Positions 25,239 to 32,975 of a stretch of DNA of 40,381 nucleotides are shown piece by piece. The notes beneath the pieces were generated by a model that saw nothing but the letters and a program-made list of their open reading frames with translations, did not search any database and was not told where the DNA came from. The stretch is from Chlorobiota bacterium (lineage in GTDB: Bacteria; Bacteroidota; Bacteroidia; Bacteroidales; Marinilabiliaceae). The position numbers and the translations under genes are program-made. Location of the stretch: assembly GCA_013153405.1 (NCBI GenBank), contig JAADEM010000021.1, forward strand, positions 1-40,381. The letters run 5' to 3'. Numbering within the stretch: position 1 is the first letter of the stretch; every line of letters starts with the position of its first letter.

Positions 25239-25706
25239 ATGCAAATTCAGGAAACTTTCAGGTTCTCTGCTAAGAATTACAACGAAGAGGCATTTGACAT
25301 TCATTCCGGCAAGTTCTTTCTTGAACTTATCAATGAGTTTGAGCTTTATTTTCACACTTGCCATCCTACATGTTTCGCCAATTATCTTTTTGCTAATTCT
25401 GCAACCATGAGTCTTTTTAATAAGGCATTACACCTTTCTCCCAATGAACTTTCAGGAATGGATCTGATTGACGGCATTATAGATATTGAAGCAAATATAA
25501 AAATGGAGAATTTTAGTAAAATTAAAACCATTTATGCAATCAGTTCAAACATTAAAGGTAATGAAGATGAGCCTCTTTTCCTGGTTATAAATGAAAAGTT
25601 AGCCGACGGTACCATAATTTTAAAATATATACCCGATGAAGACGGAAATAATAAAAAAAACACGATAAAACACAATCCTGTAATCACAGCAATAGACCTT
25701 TTATAA
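25239..25706 (+). CDS. Unknown cytosolic protein, PAS-like segment, partner of histidine kinase
   Basis: A 155-residue protein without signal or membrane segment. Around residues 45-80 the pattern CFANYLFANSATMSLFNKAL then LSPNELSGMDLIDGI resembles the core of a PAS domain, but I cannot confirm this. A CHPTC motif at 41-45 could hold metal or a redox disulfide. It ends 5 bp before the histidine kinase start, so the two are very probably co-translated and functionally linked. A PAS-like sensor acting on the kinase is the best guess. Confidence 0.55.
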   Translation: MQIQETFRFSAKNYNEEAFDIHSGKFFLELINEFELYFHTCHPTCFANYLFANSATMSLFNKALHLSPNELSGMDLIDGIIDIEANIKMENFSKIKTIYAISSNIKGNEDEPLFLVINEKLADGTIILKYIPDEDGNNKKNTIKHNPVITAIDLL

Positions 25707-25711
25707 ACCCA

Positions 25712-26932
25712 ATGAAAACACAGCTTTACATATTAATTTTAATTTGTTTTACTTTTATTCCTTTTTTCACGGCCAAAGGAGATATCAGCAATCATGCTGT
25801 TTTATCCGGTTTATCAGCCTCAACAACCACACCCCTAACAATCTCAGTAGTTACATGTACAACAACAAATAAAGATTTTAAGTCATTACTAAACTCAATA
25901 GATGAGATTACCGGCTCCGGGAATAATACTTCCCGGATTTTACTTTTTATTACTGGAATTGCAATTCTGATTATTTTAATTCTGTTGATTATTATAGTAC
26001 ATATTTATAAAGTAAAAGAAAAAAGCACAAGCTTACTTGAAGCCAGAAACAAAGAGATATCTCAAAAAAATGCTTTTATCTCGGAACAGAAAGAAGAGCT
26101 TCTGGCTCAGGCTGAAGAACTGATTCGTCACCAGCAGGATTTAGAGCGAATGGTGGAAGAGCGAACAAAACAACTTATTATAGCCAAAGAAAAAGCAGAA
26201 GAAAGCAGTAAGCTGAAAACAGAATTCTTCAATAATCTGTCACATGAAATACGCACCCCGCTTAATGCAATAATTGGGTTTGTAAATGTACTTTCATCAT
26301 ACAATATAACTGAAGATGAAAAAGTTTTATATTCAAATATTATTCAGGAAAGCAGTGATAAACTTTTAAAGATACTGAACGATGTTATCGAAATCTCCGA
26401 ACTGAATACAAAACAATGTAAAATATATAAAAACGAAGTTGACCTCAACACTGTTTTTATAAACTTTAAAAACAAATATAAAGCCAGAGCCGAAGGAAAG
26501 AATCTGGAACTCAGACTATGTAAAAGCGTAAATATTGATAATAAAGTTATTATTACAACCGACAAACACCGTCTTAAAAGAATCATTGCCATTTTACTCG
26601 AAAATGCTATTAAATTTACAAATACCGGCTATATTGAAATAGGATATGAGATTAAAAACCATGAAATAGTGGTTTATGTAAAAGACACCGGTATAGGTAT
26701 TGATGATAAAAAGAAAGAAAAGATATTTGAGTCTTTTTCACAGGAAAATATTGAGATAAGCCGCGATTTTGGAGGACTGGGAATAGGTCTGGCAATAGCT
26801 AAAGAAAATGTAAGGCTTATCGGCGGCAAAATAGGATTCGAATCGGTGAAAGGTAAAGGAACAATTTTCCATTTTACATTACCTTACAAATACTCCAAAG
26901 TGGTTAATATTCAGGAAACATCTTTAAATTAA
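25712..26932 (+). CDS. Membrane-bound sensor histidine kinase
   Basis: A 406-residue kinase. Signal or first membrane helix at 1-20, a short periplasmic part (about 21-74), second helix at about 75-99, then a coiled coil (about 100-165). The HisKA domain has FFNNLSHEIRTPLNAIIGF with His178. The HATPase_c domain shows N box ENAIKFT, G1 DTGIGI, F box FESFSQ, and G2 GGLGIGLAIAKE. No receiver domain and no response regulator gene is adjacent, so the partner is encoded elsewhere. The periplasmic region of about 55 residues is small, so sensing may occur through the preceding protein. Confidence 0.92.
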   Translation: MKTQLYILILICFTFIPFFTAKGDISNHAVLSGLSASTTTPLTISVVTCTTTNKDFKSLLNSIDEITGSGNNTSRILLFITGIAILIILILLIIIVHIYKVKEKSTSLLEARNKEISQKNAFISEQKEELLAQAEELIRHQQDLERMVEERTKQLIIAKEKAEESSKLKTEFFNNLSHEIRTPLNAIIGFVNVLSSYNITEDEKVLYSNIIQESSDKLLKILNDVIEISELNTKQCKIYKNEVDLNTVFINFKNKYKARAEGKNLELRLCKSVNIDNKVIITTDKHRLKRIIAILLENAIKFTNTGYIEIGYEIKNHEIVVYVKDTGIGIDDKKKEKIFESFSQENIEISRDFGGLGIGLAIAKENVRLIGGKIGFESVKGKGTIFHFTLPYKYSKVVNIQETSLN

Positions 26933-27015
26933 AACATCCCTCCGTAGAAATAAAAAACAATACCTTAAATGGCAACAACTGCTTTTCAGGTTTATGCCAT
27001 TAGTCATTAATTTCA

Positions 27016-27690
27016 TCACCCGTTTTTACTGATACTTAGCAGCTTGTTCTTATCAACTATACTGATATTCTTCCCTTTAATCTTAACTATACCCTCCTTG
27101 TCTAAATCGCTTAGAATGCGGGATACATTTTCACGGGAATTACCTGTTATGTCACCAAACTCATGTCGCGACAGGGGCAAATCAAACACATCACTTCCAA
27201 ATATCTCATCGGCAAAAAAAAGAAGAGTTTCGGCAATACGTCCGGGACTTTGCTTTTGTAACTGATTAACACAGCGTTGAAAATGACTAAGTTCGTTTTT
27301 ACATAAATTCACAATAATCTCGTATGCAAACTCCTTATTTGTAGCAATAAATTCCTTGAATACATTAATATCGATAAAACAAACTTTGGTGTCGGTAATT
27401 GCCGTGGCAGAATAGTTATTTACCTTATCGCCAAGGGTAGTGGGAATACCAAGGTAACTCGGACCTTTAGCTATTTTCAGTATCTGTTCCCTTTCGGGCC
27501 CCGTCATATGTATCTTAACCAATCCCTCACGTACATACAGTATATTGGACGACAGGGCTTTCTGCTTAAAAATGATATCCCCTTTTTTGAAATTAACCTC
27601 AACACAACTTCCTCCGAGTTTCTCCAACTCATCATTCCCAAGATGTTCGGCAGCAGCCGAACGTTTACTGCAGAATTTACATATTTCCAT
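27016..27690 (-). CDS. Crp/Fnr-family transcription regulator
   Basis: A 224-residue regulator. ATG at 27690 is chosen over an in-frame TTG 30 nt upstream. Residues about 15-115 form a cyclic-nucleotide-binding-type barrel and about 150-220 the winged helix. The recognition helix NSRENVSRIL has Arg186, Glu187 and Arg191 at the places that in Crp contact TGTGA. The N-terminal CKFC (Cys4, Cys7) plus Cys29 and Cys104 hint at an FNR-like cluster, but the spacing is not that of E. coli FNR. The cNMP phosphate-binding Arg/Ser pair is not evident. It is divergent from the DsrE-TusA-Hdr operon, with a matching palindrome at 27823-27846 in between. Confidence 0.9.
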   Translation of the reverse strand: MEICKFCSKRSAAAEHLGNDELEKLGGSCVEVNFKKGDIIFKQKALSSNILYVREGLVKIHMTGPEREQILKIAKGPSYLGIPTTLGDKVNNYSATAITDTKVCFIDINVFKEFIATNKEFAYEIIVNLCKNELSHFQRCVNQLQKQSPGRIAETLLFFADEIFGSDVFDLPLSRHEFGDITGNSRENVSRILSDLDKEGIVKIKGKNISIVDKNKLLSISKNG

Positions 27691-27822
27691 AACGAAAACA
27701 TTTTGTGTCTTGTTTAACAAGCATGTTGCAACTACTTCCTTTTATACATCTCATGCCCGATATATAACGTTAAAATAACCGATTGCCCCTACCCTTTCCA
27801 TGCAATTTACAATAATTTCTCC

Positions 27823-27846
27823 GGAATGTGATTTATATCACATTCC
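27823..27846. promoter_or_regulatory. Crp-type operator (TGTGA-N6-TCACA) in the divergent region
   Basis: Perfect 10-bp arms GGAATGTGAT and ATCACATTCC flank the 4-bp centre TTAT. The core is the Crp consensus TGTGA-N6-TCACA. It lies 133 bp before the regulator start and 110 bp before the dsrE-like start. The centre is about 70-75 bp upstream of the transcription start expected from the TAACTTTG at 27897, fitting class I activation. Confidence 0.85.
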
Positions 27847-27896
27847 TTTTTGATGCCTCTCACGCTGTTTTTCTAACAACACCTTGAATCAGGTAG

Positions 27897-27904
27897 TAAC
27901 TTTG
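27897..27904 (+). promoter_or_regulatory. -7 element (TAACTTTG) of the DsrE-TusA-Hdr operon
   Basis: An exact TAnnTTTG match 52 nt before the start codon. No TTTG stands 19-21 nt upstream, so the promoter looks activator-dependent. A clear Shine-Dalgarno GGAGG at 27943-27947 precedes ATG 27956, which is uncommon in this phylum. Confidence 0.6.
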
Positions 27905-27955
27905 TTAATGAAATTTTTCAGCATATAGTAATCTAAATAAACGGAGGAACATAAA

Positions 27956-28375
27956 ATGGCAAACAAAAAACTGACATTGGCCCTTTTTTCTGGCAGTGTT
28001 GACAAACTAACAGCTGCAGGAGTTATACTTGGCGGAGCTGCTGCCGAAGATATGGATGTGGAGATATTCGTACTTCTTCAGGCCGCATTTGCATTCAAAA
28101 AAGAGAATGCATTAACAAACAACAGGGTGGCAGAGATAACCGACAAACAGGATGAATTTCTTGCTTCGCTTAAGCGGCTGAATGCTCCGCACTGGACAGA
28201 AGCATTTCGCAATGCAAAAGAGATGACTAACGTGAAAATTCACATTTGCGGTTTTGCAGGTAAAGTCTGGAACGGCGAAAAGCTGGATGATTTCATCGAT
28301 TTGGCAGACGACATCTGCGGCATTGGCGAATACATGACTTCAGCCGAACAGGCAGACATTAACCTATTTATTTAA
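27956..28375 (+). CDS. DsrE-family sulfur-relay protein
   Basis: A 139-residue cytosolic DsrE/DsrF-like protein. Starts KKLTLALFSGSVDKLTAAGV, with the Rossmann-like GGAAAEDMDVEIFVLLQAAFAF typical of DsrE-type sulfur carriers. VKIHICGFAG gives Cys98 as the likely persulfide-bearing residue and Cys111 is a second. First gene of the operon, 19 bp before tusA. It probably passes sulfane sulfur to or from TusA. Confidence 0.87.
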   Translation: MANKKLTLALFSGSVDKLTAAGVILGGAAAEDMDVEIFVLLQAAFAFKKENALTNNRVAEITDKQDEFLASLKRLNAPHWTEAFRNAKEMTNVKIHICGFAGKVWNGEKLDDFIDLADDICGIGEYMTSAEQADINLFI

Positions 28376-28394
28376 AATAAAAAAAACATTAATT

Positions 28395-28643
28395 ATGACA
28401 CAGGAAGAATTATTGACATTGAAAGCAGACAAAACTGTTGACGCCCGTGGCACTTCTTGTCCCGGACCTCTGCTTGCAGCAAAAAAAGCAATAGGCGAAA
28501 TCGAAAAAGGACAGATTCTGGAAGTTCTTTCTGCCGATGAAGGTACAAGAAGGGATATTCCAAAGTGGTGTAACAAAAAAGGATTTGAATACCTCGGTAC
28601 TCTCGAAGAATCTGGTTACTACAGAATTTTCTTAAAAAAATAA
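28395..28643 (+). CDS. tusA: TusA-family sulfur carrier
   Basis: An 82-residue protein with the hallmark DARGTSCPGPLLAAKKA: Cys22 of CPGP carries the persulfide. DEGTRRDIPKWCNKKG is the typical second half. Start ATG; 2 bp before the next gene. In sulfur oxidisers and reducers it delivers sulfur to Hdr- or Dsr-type enzymes, which fits the genes around it. Confidence 0.93.
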   Translation: MTQEELLTLKADKTVDARGTSCPGPLLAAKKAIGEIEKGQILEVLSADEGTRRDIPKWCNKKGFEYLGTLEESGYYRIFLKK

Positions 28644-28645
28644 AT

Positions 28646-29050
28646 ATGAACAGCGGAAAATTAAATAATAGTGTAAAGATACTTGTTTTCTCAACCGAGA
28701 AAATATCCGACCCTGCCATTGATATGGCCGGACTATTGAAATTACACTATCCGCCTACTGTTTATACCATAACCGTTCCCTGTTCAAGTGCCGTTAAACC
28801 ACGATGGATAATGCACGCACTTGAACAGGGATTCGACGGTGTGTTCATTGCTGCCGACGGCACCGACTGCCCTTACGGTGAAACTTGTACCGAAAAAACC
28901 GGAAAGCTGGTTCAGGAAACACAGGATAAGATGAAAGAGCTTGGAATGGATCCCGCACGCCTTAAAATGGCTGCCATCTGCTCCATCTGCAGCGAACCGT
29001 TTGTGAAACACGTTAAGAGCTTTGTAGAAACACTGAATGGGATGAGTTAA
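28646..29050 (+). CDS. MvhD-like iron-sulfur subunit
   Basis: A 134-residue member of the MvhD/FlpD (hydrogenase delta subunit, iron-sulfur) family. It has PCSSAVKPRWIMHALEQGFDG, CPYGETC and CSICSEP. Cysteines at 46, 75, 81, 112 and 115 probably hold a [2Fe-2S] cluster. The first family Cys pair (CxWC near the N-terminus) is missing; the sequence there is FSTEK. In methanogens it transfers electrons from hydrogenase to HdrA; in QmoB it is a fused domain. Here it is separate and lies beside two HdrA-like proteins. Confidence 0.85.
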   Translation: MNSGKLNNSVKILVFSTEKISDPAIDMAGLLKLHYPPTVYTITVPCSSAVKPRWIMHALEQGFDGVFIAADGTDCPYGETCTEKTGKLVQETQDKMKELGMDPARLKMAAICSICSEPFVKHVKSFVETLNGMS

Positions 29051-29084
29051 TTATTAGCTATGGAAAATAATTTTTTCCGGCTGT

Positions 29085-29123
29085 TTTTACCCCCTGCAAG
29101 CTGGGGGACGGAAGGGGGTAAAA
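29085..29123. repeat. Nested G/C hairpin in the MvhD-HdrA gap
   Basis: TTTTACCCCC (29085-29094) pairs perfectly with GGGGGTAAAA (29114-29123). CCCCC can also pair with a second GGGGG at 29103-29107 (with GCAAGC between). Two mutually exclusive stems are therefore possible. Confidence 0.6.
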
Positions 29124-29158
29124 TTTAGAGCCTAAACGAACTATAAAATTGAAAAATC

Positions 29159-30466
29159 ATGTCCGAACATAAAAAAATATTGGAATACGATGTACTTGTT
29201 ATCGGCGGTGGTATTGCAGGAGGTGAATGTTCGCTTAACCTTGCCAATCTTGGATTTAAGGTTCTTCTTGTGGAAAAAGACCTTACCATTGGCGGTAAAA
29301 TGATAATGCTTAGTAAAGTGTTTCCAACTCTCGACTGCTCTGCCTGCATAACTACTCCGAAAGTGTCGGAGATAGCAAGACATCCCAATATTACAATTTT
29401 TACAGGATCGGAAGCAGTAAAAGTTACAAAGCTGGCAGAACACAATTTCGAAGCTGTAGTGATAAAACAACCCCGATATGTTAATGTGGAGGACTGCACA
29501 GGTTGTCAGTTGTGCGAAGAGGCCTGCCCGGTAAGTGTTAGCGACCAGTACCAGTATGGTCTGGTTGGACGAAAGGCTGCTTATATCCCGTGTAGCATTG
29601 CCAGTCCCCGTGCGGCTGCTATCGACATTGATAACTGTACCCTCTGTGGTGCATGTGAACGGGTTTGTCCTACCAACTGTATCGATTTCACACAAACGGA
29701 GGAAGAGTATCTGGTAAAAGTAAAATCGGTAGTCGTTGCTACCGGCTTCAACCTTTTCGATCCGCTTAAAATTCCACGTTACGGCTACGGGAAATTCAAA
29801 AATGTGATCACCTCTATGCAGATGGAAAGGCAGCTTGCCCCAACACGACCGTACAACACAATTTTGCGTCCGGGCGACGGTAAGATGCCCGATAATATTG
29901 CATATGTTCTTTGTACAGGATCACGCGACAAATCGATAGGTAATCCGATATGCTCACAGGTTTGTTGTATGTATTCCATTAAACAAGCCCAGCTTCTGAT
30001 GGGAGCTTTACCTATGGCTGATGTAACCATCTACTATCTGCACATAAGAGCTTTCGGAAAAGGATTCAATGAGTTCTATGCACAGGCACGTGGAATGGGC
30101 GTTGAATTTATTAAAGGAAAAATAGGTAAGATTACTGAAAAAGAAAACGGAAACCTGCTCCTCAGATACGAAGACATCGAAGAGGGTAAAGTAAAAGAGG
30201 CAGAACACGATATGGTAGTTTTATCTGTCGGATTACTTGCTAACTCGGAGGTATCTGAATCATTTACTAACAAAGAACTTGAACTTGATCAGTTTAATTT
30301 TGTGCAGCAGACAGACATGCTTGCAAACCCGTCGAAGACAAGTATCGATGGAGTTTTCGTAGCAGGAACGGCTTCTGCTCCCATGGACATCCCCGATTCG
30401 ATACTTTCAGGAGGTGCTGCATCGGCACAAACGATAAGTTACCTAAAACAAGTAACTGAAAAGTAA
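29159..30466 (+). CDS. HdrA-like/QmoA-like flavin iron-sulfur protein
   Basis: A 435-residue flavoprotein. FAD motif GGGIAGGECS (16-25). Cys60 and Cys63 (DCSACI) belong to the HdrA-type cluster site. Two ferredoxin-type clusters: Cys113, 116, 119, 123 and Cys160, 163, 166, 170. CSQVCCMYSIKQA is the typical QmoA/HdrA middle block. About the length of QmoA (short HdrA), lacking the extra domains of HdrA. Probably forms a heterodimer with the next gene product and passes electrons between MvhD-like and QmoC-like subunits. Confidence 0.88.
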   Translation: MSEHKKILEYDVLVIGGGIAGGECSLNLANLGFKVLLVEKDLTIGGKMIMLSKVFPTLDCSACITTPKVSEIARHPNITIFTGSEAVKVTKLAEHNFEAVVIKQPRYVNVEDCTGCQLCEEACPVSVSDQYQYGLVGRKAAYIPCSIASPRAAAIDIDNCTLCGACERVCPTNCIDFTQTEEEYLVKVKSVVVATGFNLFDPLKIPRYGYGKFKNVITSMQMERQLAPTRPYNTILRPGDGKMPDNIAYVLCTGSRDKSIGNPICSQVCCMYSIKQAQLLMGALPMADVTIYYLHIRAFGKGFNEFYAQARGMGVEFIKGKIGKITEKENGNLLLRYEDIEEGKVKEAEHDMVVLSVGLLANSEVSESFTNKELELDQFNFVQQTDMLANPSKTSIDGVFVAGTASAPMDIPDSILSGGAASAQTISYLKQVTEK

Positions 30467-30565
30467 TCAGAGTTCAGCGGACACAGACAACGTATACTCC
30501 GAAGCAAAAGTAAGAAAAACAGCTTCCTGCAACCAAAACAAACACCCGATAAAAAGACATTTAAA

Positions 30566-32587
30566 ATGAAACAGGATCAATCAAAGAAATCAGACAACAT
30601 ACAGCAGGCAAAAACCTCTGTCTCTCCAGTCAGGGAAGACTCAAAGGTTGCTTACAAAAAGAGAATAGGAGTTTATGTATGTCATTGTGGCGGCAACATA
30701 TCCGATTATGTTGATGTGGAGAAGGTACGTCAGGTTGTAGAAAATGAAGAGGGTGTTTTTCTGGCAAAGACCACAATGTTTGCCTGTGCCGATTCAAATC
30801 AGAAGGAGATGGTTGAGGATATTGTCACACAAAAACTCGACGGAGTCGTGGTGGCATCCTGTTCACCTAAGTTGCACCTGCTGACATTCAGAGCAGTAAC
30901 CGAACGTGCCGGACTTAACAAATACAACTATGTTCATGCTAATATCCGCGAACAGGTATCCTGGGCACACTCCGACAACAAACAAGGAGCCACAGAGAAA
31001 GCTATAAGAATTGTCAGGTCAGCTATCGCTAAGGTAAGACGATCGCAAGCACTTGAACCTATTAAGGTTGAAGCTGTACGGACAGTGGCAGTAATAGGCG
31101 CGGGTGTGGCAGGAATGAAAGCCGCAGTGAAACTGGCCAAATCGGGAGTTCTGGTCTATCTCATCGAAAGGGAATTTTTTGTAGGAGGCAGGGTTGCTCA
31201 ATGGGACAACCTTTGCATTTCCGATGAAACAGGTAAAGAGCTTATAACCCGCCTTTACGACGACATTTTGTCTCATAAAAACATAACTCTTTTTACCGGT
31301 GCCGAAGTAGTCGAAAAAAGCGGAAGTATTGGAAACTTCTCTTTAAAAGTTAAAATCACACCCAGATACATCCGCATGCAGTGTAACAAAGGAGAATTAC
31401 AGAAGGCCATTGATGTGTGTCCCGTTGAAGTTCCCGACAAGTTCAATTTTAACATCACTAAACGAAAAGCTATTTATCATAACTATCCGGGTGAATATCC
31501 TCAGCTCCCAGCAATCGATATTGAAAACTGTACACGTTGTGGCGAGTGTGAAAAGGTATGCAGCAGTATTGATTTTAATCAAAAACCGGAATATCTGGAC
31601 ATCAGAGCGGGCTCAATACTTCTTGCCACAGGTTTTGATCCCTACGAACCGAAGAAAGGGGAATTCGGCTACGGTGAAATCGACAATGTTGTTACCCTGC
31701 CGCAATTCAAACGGATTGTTCACTACTGTAATGGCGATAAACTGCAGTTCAAAGGCAGGAATATCCACAACATTGCATACATCTATTGTGTTGGAAGCCG
31801 GCAGGTAAACGGTGAAAACAAATACTGTTCAAGATACTGCTGTACATCTAATATCTACACAGCCATCGATGCAAAAAAGCGGTTTAAAGACATTAACAAT
31901 TTCCATTTCAACAGAGGCATAAGAACATACGGCAAACAGGAAATACTTTACGACGAGTCGTCACGTCTCGGAGACATCTACCTGCAATCGTTCGAGGACA
32001 ATCCGCCGGAAGTAAAGGTTGTTGATGGAAAAACAGTAGTATCGATAAATGATATACTGACACAGGATAAAAAACTTGAAGTTGAAGCCGACCTTGTAGT
32101 TCTTGTTACAGGAATGGTTCCCCGGAAAGATAACTCCATTGGAAATCTGTTGAAAGTCCCCAGGGGAAGAGATAAGTTTTTCAATGAAATACATATGAAA
32201 CTGCGTCCGGTAGAAACGGTGATAGACGGAATCACCATTGCAGGAGCCGGACAGGGACCTAAAAACATTGTTGAGAGTATGACCTCGGCACTGGCGGCAG
32301 CAACAAAATCCTTCACCATAGTTGCTTCGGGTGAACTTGCACTTGAGCCGACAATTGCCAAAGTCAGTAAAGATGATTGCGAATGGTGCGGCAAATGCGA
32401 CGATGCATGTCCGTACGATGCTTTCACGCCTAAAGAGATTGACGGCAAGACTGTTGCTGTAGTCAACAAATCGGTATGTAAAGGATGTGGAATGTGTCTG
32501 CCTGTCTGTCCGTCAAATGCCATTCAGCTTACAGGACTTTCTGACGATGAAGTGGAGAGCATGATAGATGCATTAATGGAAAATTAA
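30566..32587 (+). CDS. Second HdrA-like protein (QmoB-like without MvhD domain)
   Basis: A 673-residue protein. N-terminal domain: VCHCGGNISD (Cys39, Cys41), typical of full-length HdrA. FAD site GAGVAG (178-183). One [4Fe-4S] site is intact at Cys322, 325, 328, 332. The preceding site, normally CxxCxxCxxxCP, keeps only Cys273 and Cys285 (CNKGELQ then DVCPVEVP) and is degenerate. A C-terminal 2[4Fe-4S] domain is intact: Cys605, 608, 611, 615 and Cys638, 641, 644, 648. QmoB usually carries a fused MvhD domain; here it is the separate gene at 28646. Role inferred as the main electron hub of the complex. Confidence 0.86.
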   Translation: MKQDQSKKSDNIQQAKTSVSPVREDSKVAYKKRIGVYVCHCGGNISDYVDVEKVRQVVENEEGVFLAKTTMFACADSNQKEMVEDIVTQKLDGVVVASCSPKLHLLTFRAVTERAGLNKYNYVHANIREQVSWAHSDNKQGATEKAIRIVRSAIAKVRRSQALEPIKVEAVRTVAVIGAGVAGMKAAVKLAKSGVLVYLIEREFFVGGRVAQWDNLCISDETGKELITRLYDDILSHKNITLFTGAEVVEKSGSIGNFSLKVKITPRYIRMQCNKGELQKAIDVCPVEVPDKFNFNITKRKAIYHNYPGEYPQLPAIDIENCTRCGECEKVCSSIDFNQKPEYLDIRAGSILLATGFDPYEPKKGEFGYGEIDNVVTLPQFKRIVHYCNGDKLQFKGRNIHNIAYIYCVGSRQVNGENKYCSRYCCTSNIYTAIDAKKRFKDINNFHFNRGIRTYGKQEILYDESSRLGDIYLQSFEDNPPEVKVVDGKTVVSINDILTQDKKLEVEADLVVLVTGMVPRKDNSIGNLLKVPRGRDKFFNEIHMKLRPVETVIDGITIAGAGQGPKNIVESMTSALAAATKSFTIVASGELALEPTIAKVSKDDCEWCGKCDDACPYDAFTPKEIDGKTVAVVNKSVCKGCGMCLPVCPSNAIQLTGLSDDEVESMIDALMEN

Positions 32588-32705
32588 ATGACTTAATGTC
32601 TGGTCACTATAGAAGTTAAATAAAAATAATTCAGGGACACTATACTTATACGTTCAGGTGCTACTCCCTGACACAAAAAGACTGACAGTAAAAACAGAAC
32701 TGATA

Positions 32706-32975
32706 ATGGAACGCAATACTGCAAAAATATTACGAGAAAAACGCCCTGTTCCCCGTGAGGTTACAGAGCGGTTGAAGTACTTCACCAAAATGAAAAAGCA
32801 GATACTGAATGCCCTTAAAGATGGTGACAAAACAATACCTATGCTTTCAGACGAACTTGGCATTCCCGCCGATGAGGTGATGTTCCACCTGATGAGTCTG
32901 TTAAAATACGGTCAAGTTGAAACAGGAGAACCTGACGATATGGACGAATACTTTTACTACAAAATAAAAAAATGA
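32706..32975 (+). CDS. Small winged-helix-like protein in the Qmo-like operon
   Basis: An 89-residue protein. ATG 32706 is chosen over an in-frame GTG 48 nt upstream. The middle (QILNALKDGDKTIPMLSDELG then IPADEVMFHLMSLLKYGQV) looks like a winged helix-turn-helix without obvious DNA-contact basic residues. It overlaps the QmoC-like gene by 4 nt (ATGA), so tight coupling suggests an accessory or structural subunit rather than a classical regulator. Not recognised beyond this. Confidence 0.65.
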   Translation: MERNTAKILREKRPVPREVTERLKYFTKMKKQILNALKDGDKTIPMLSDELGIPADEVMFHLMSLLKYGQVETGEPDDMDEYFYYKIKK

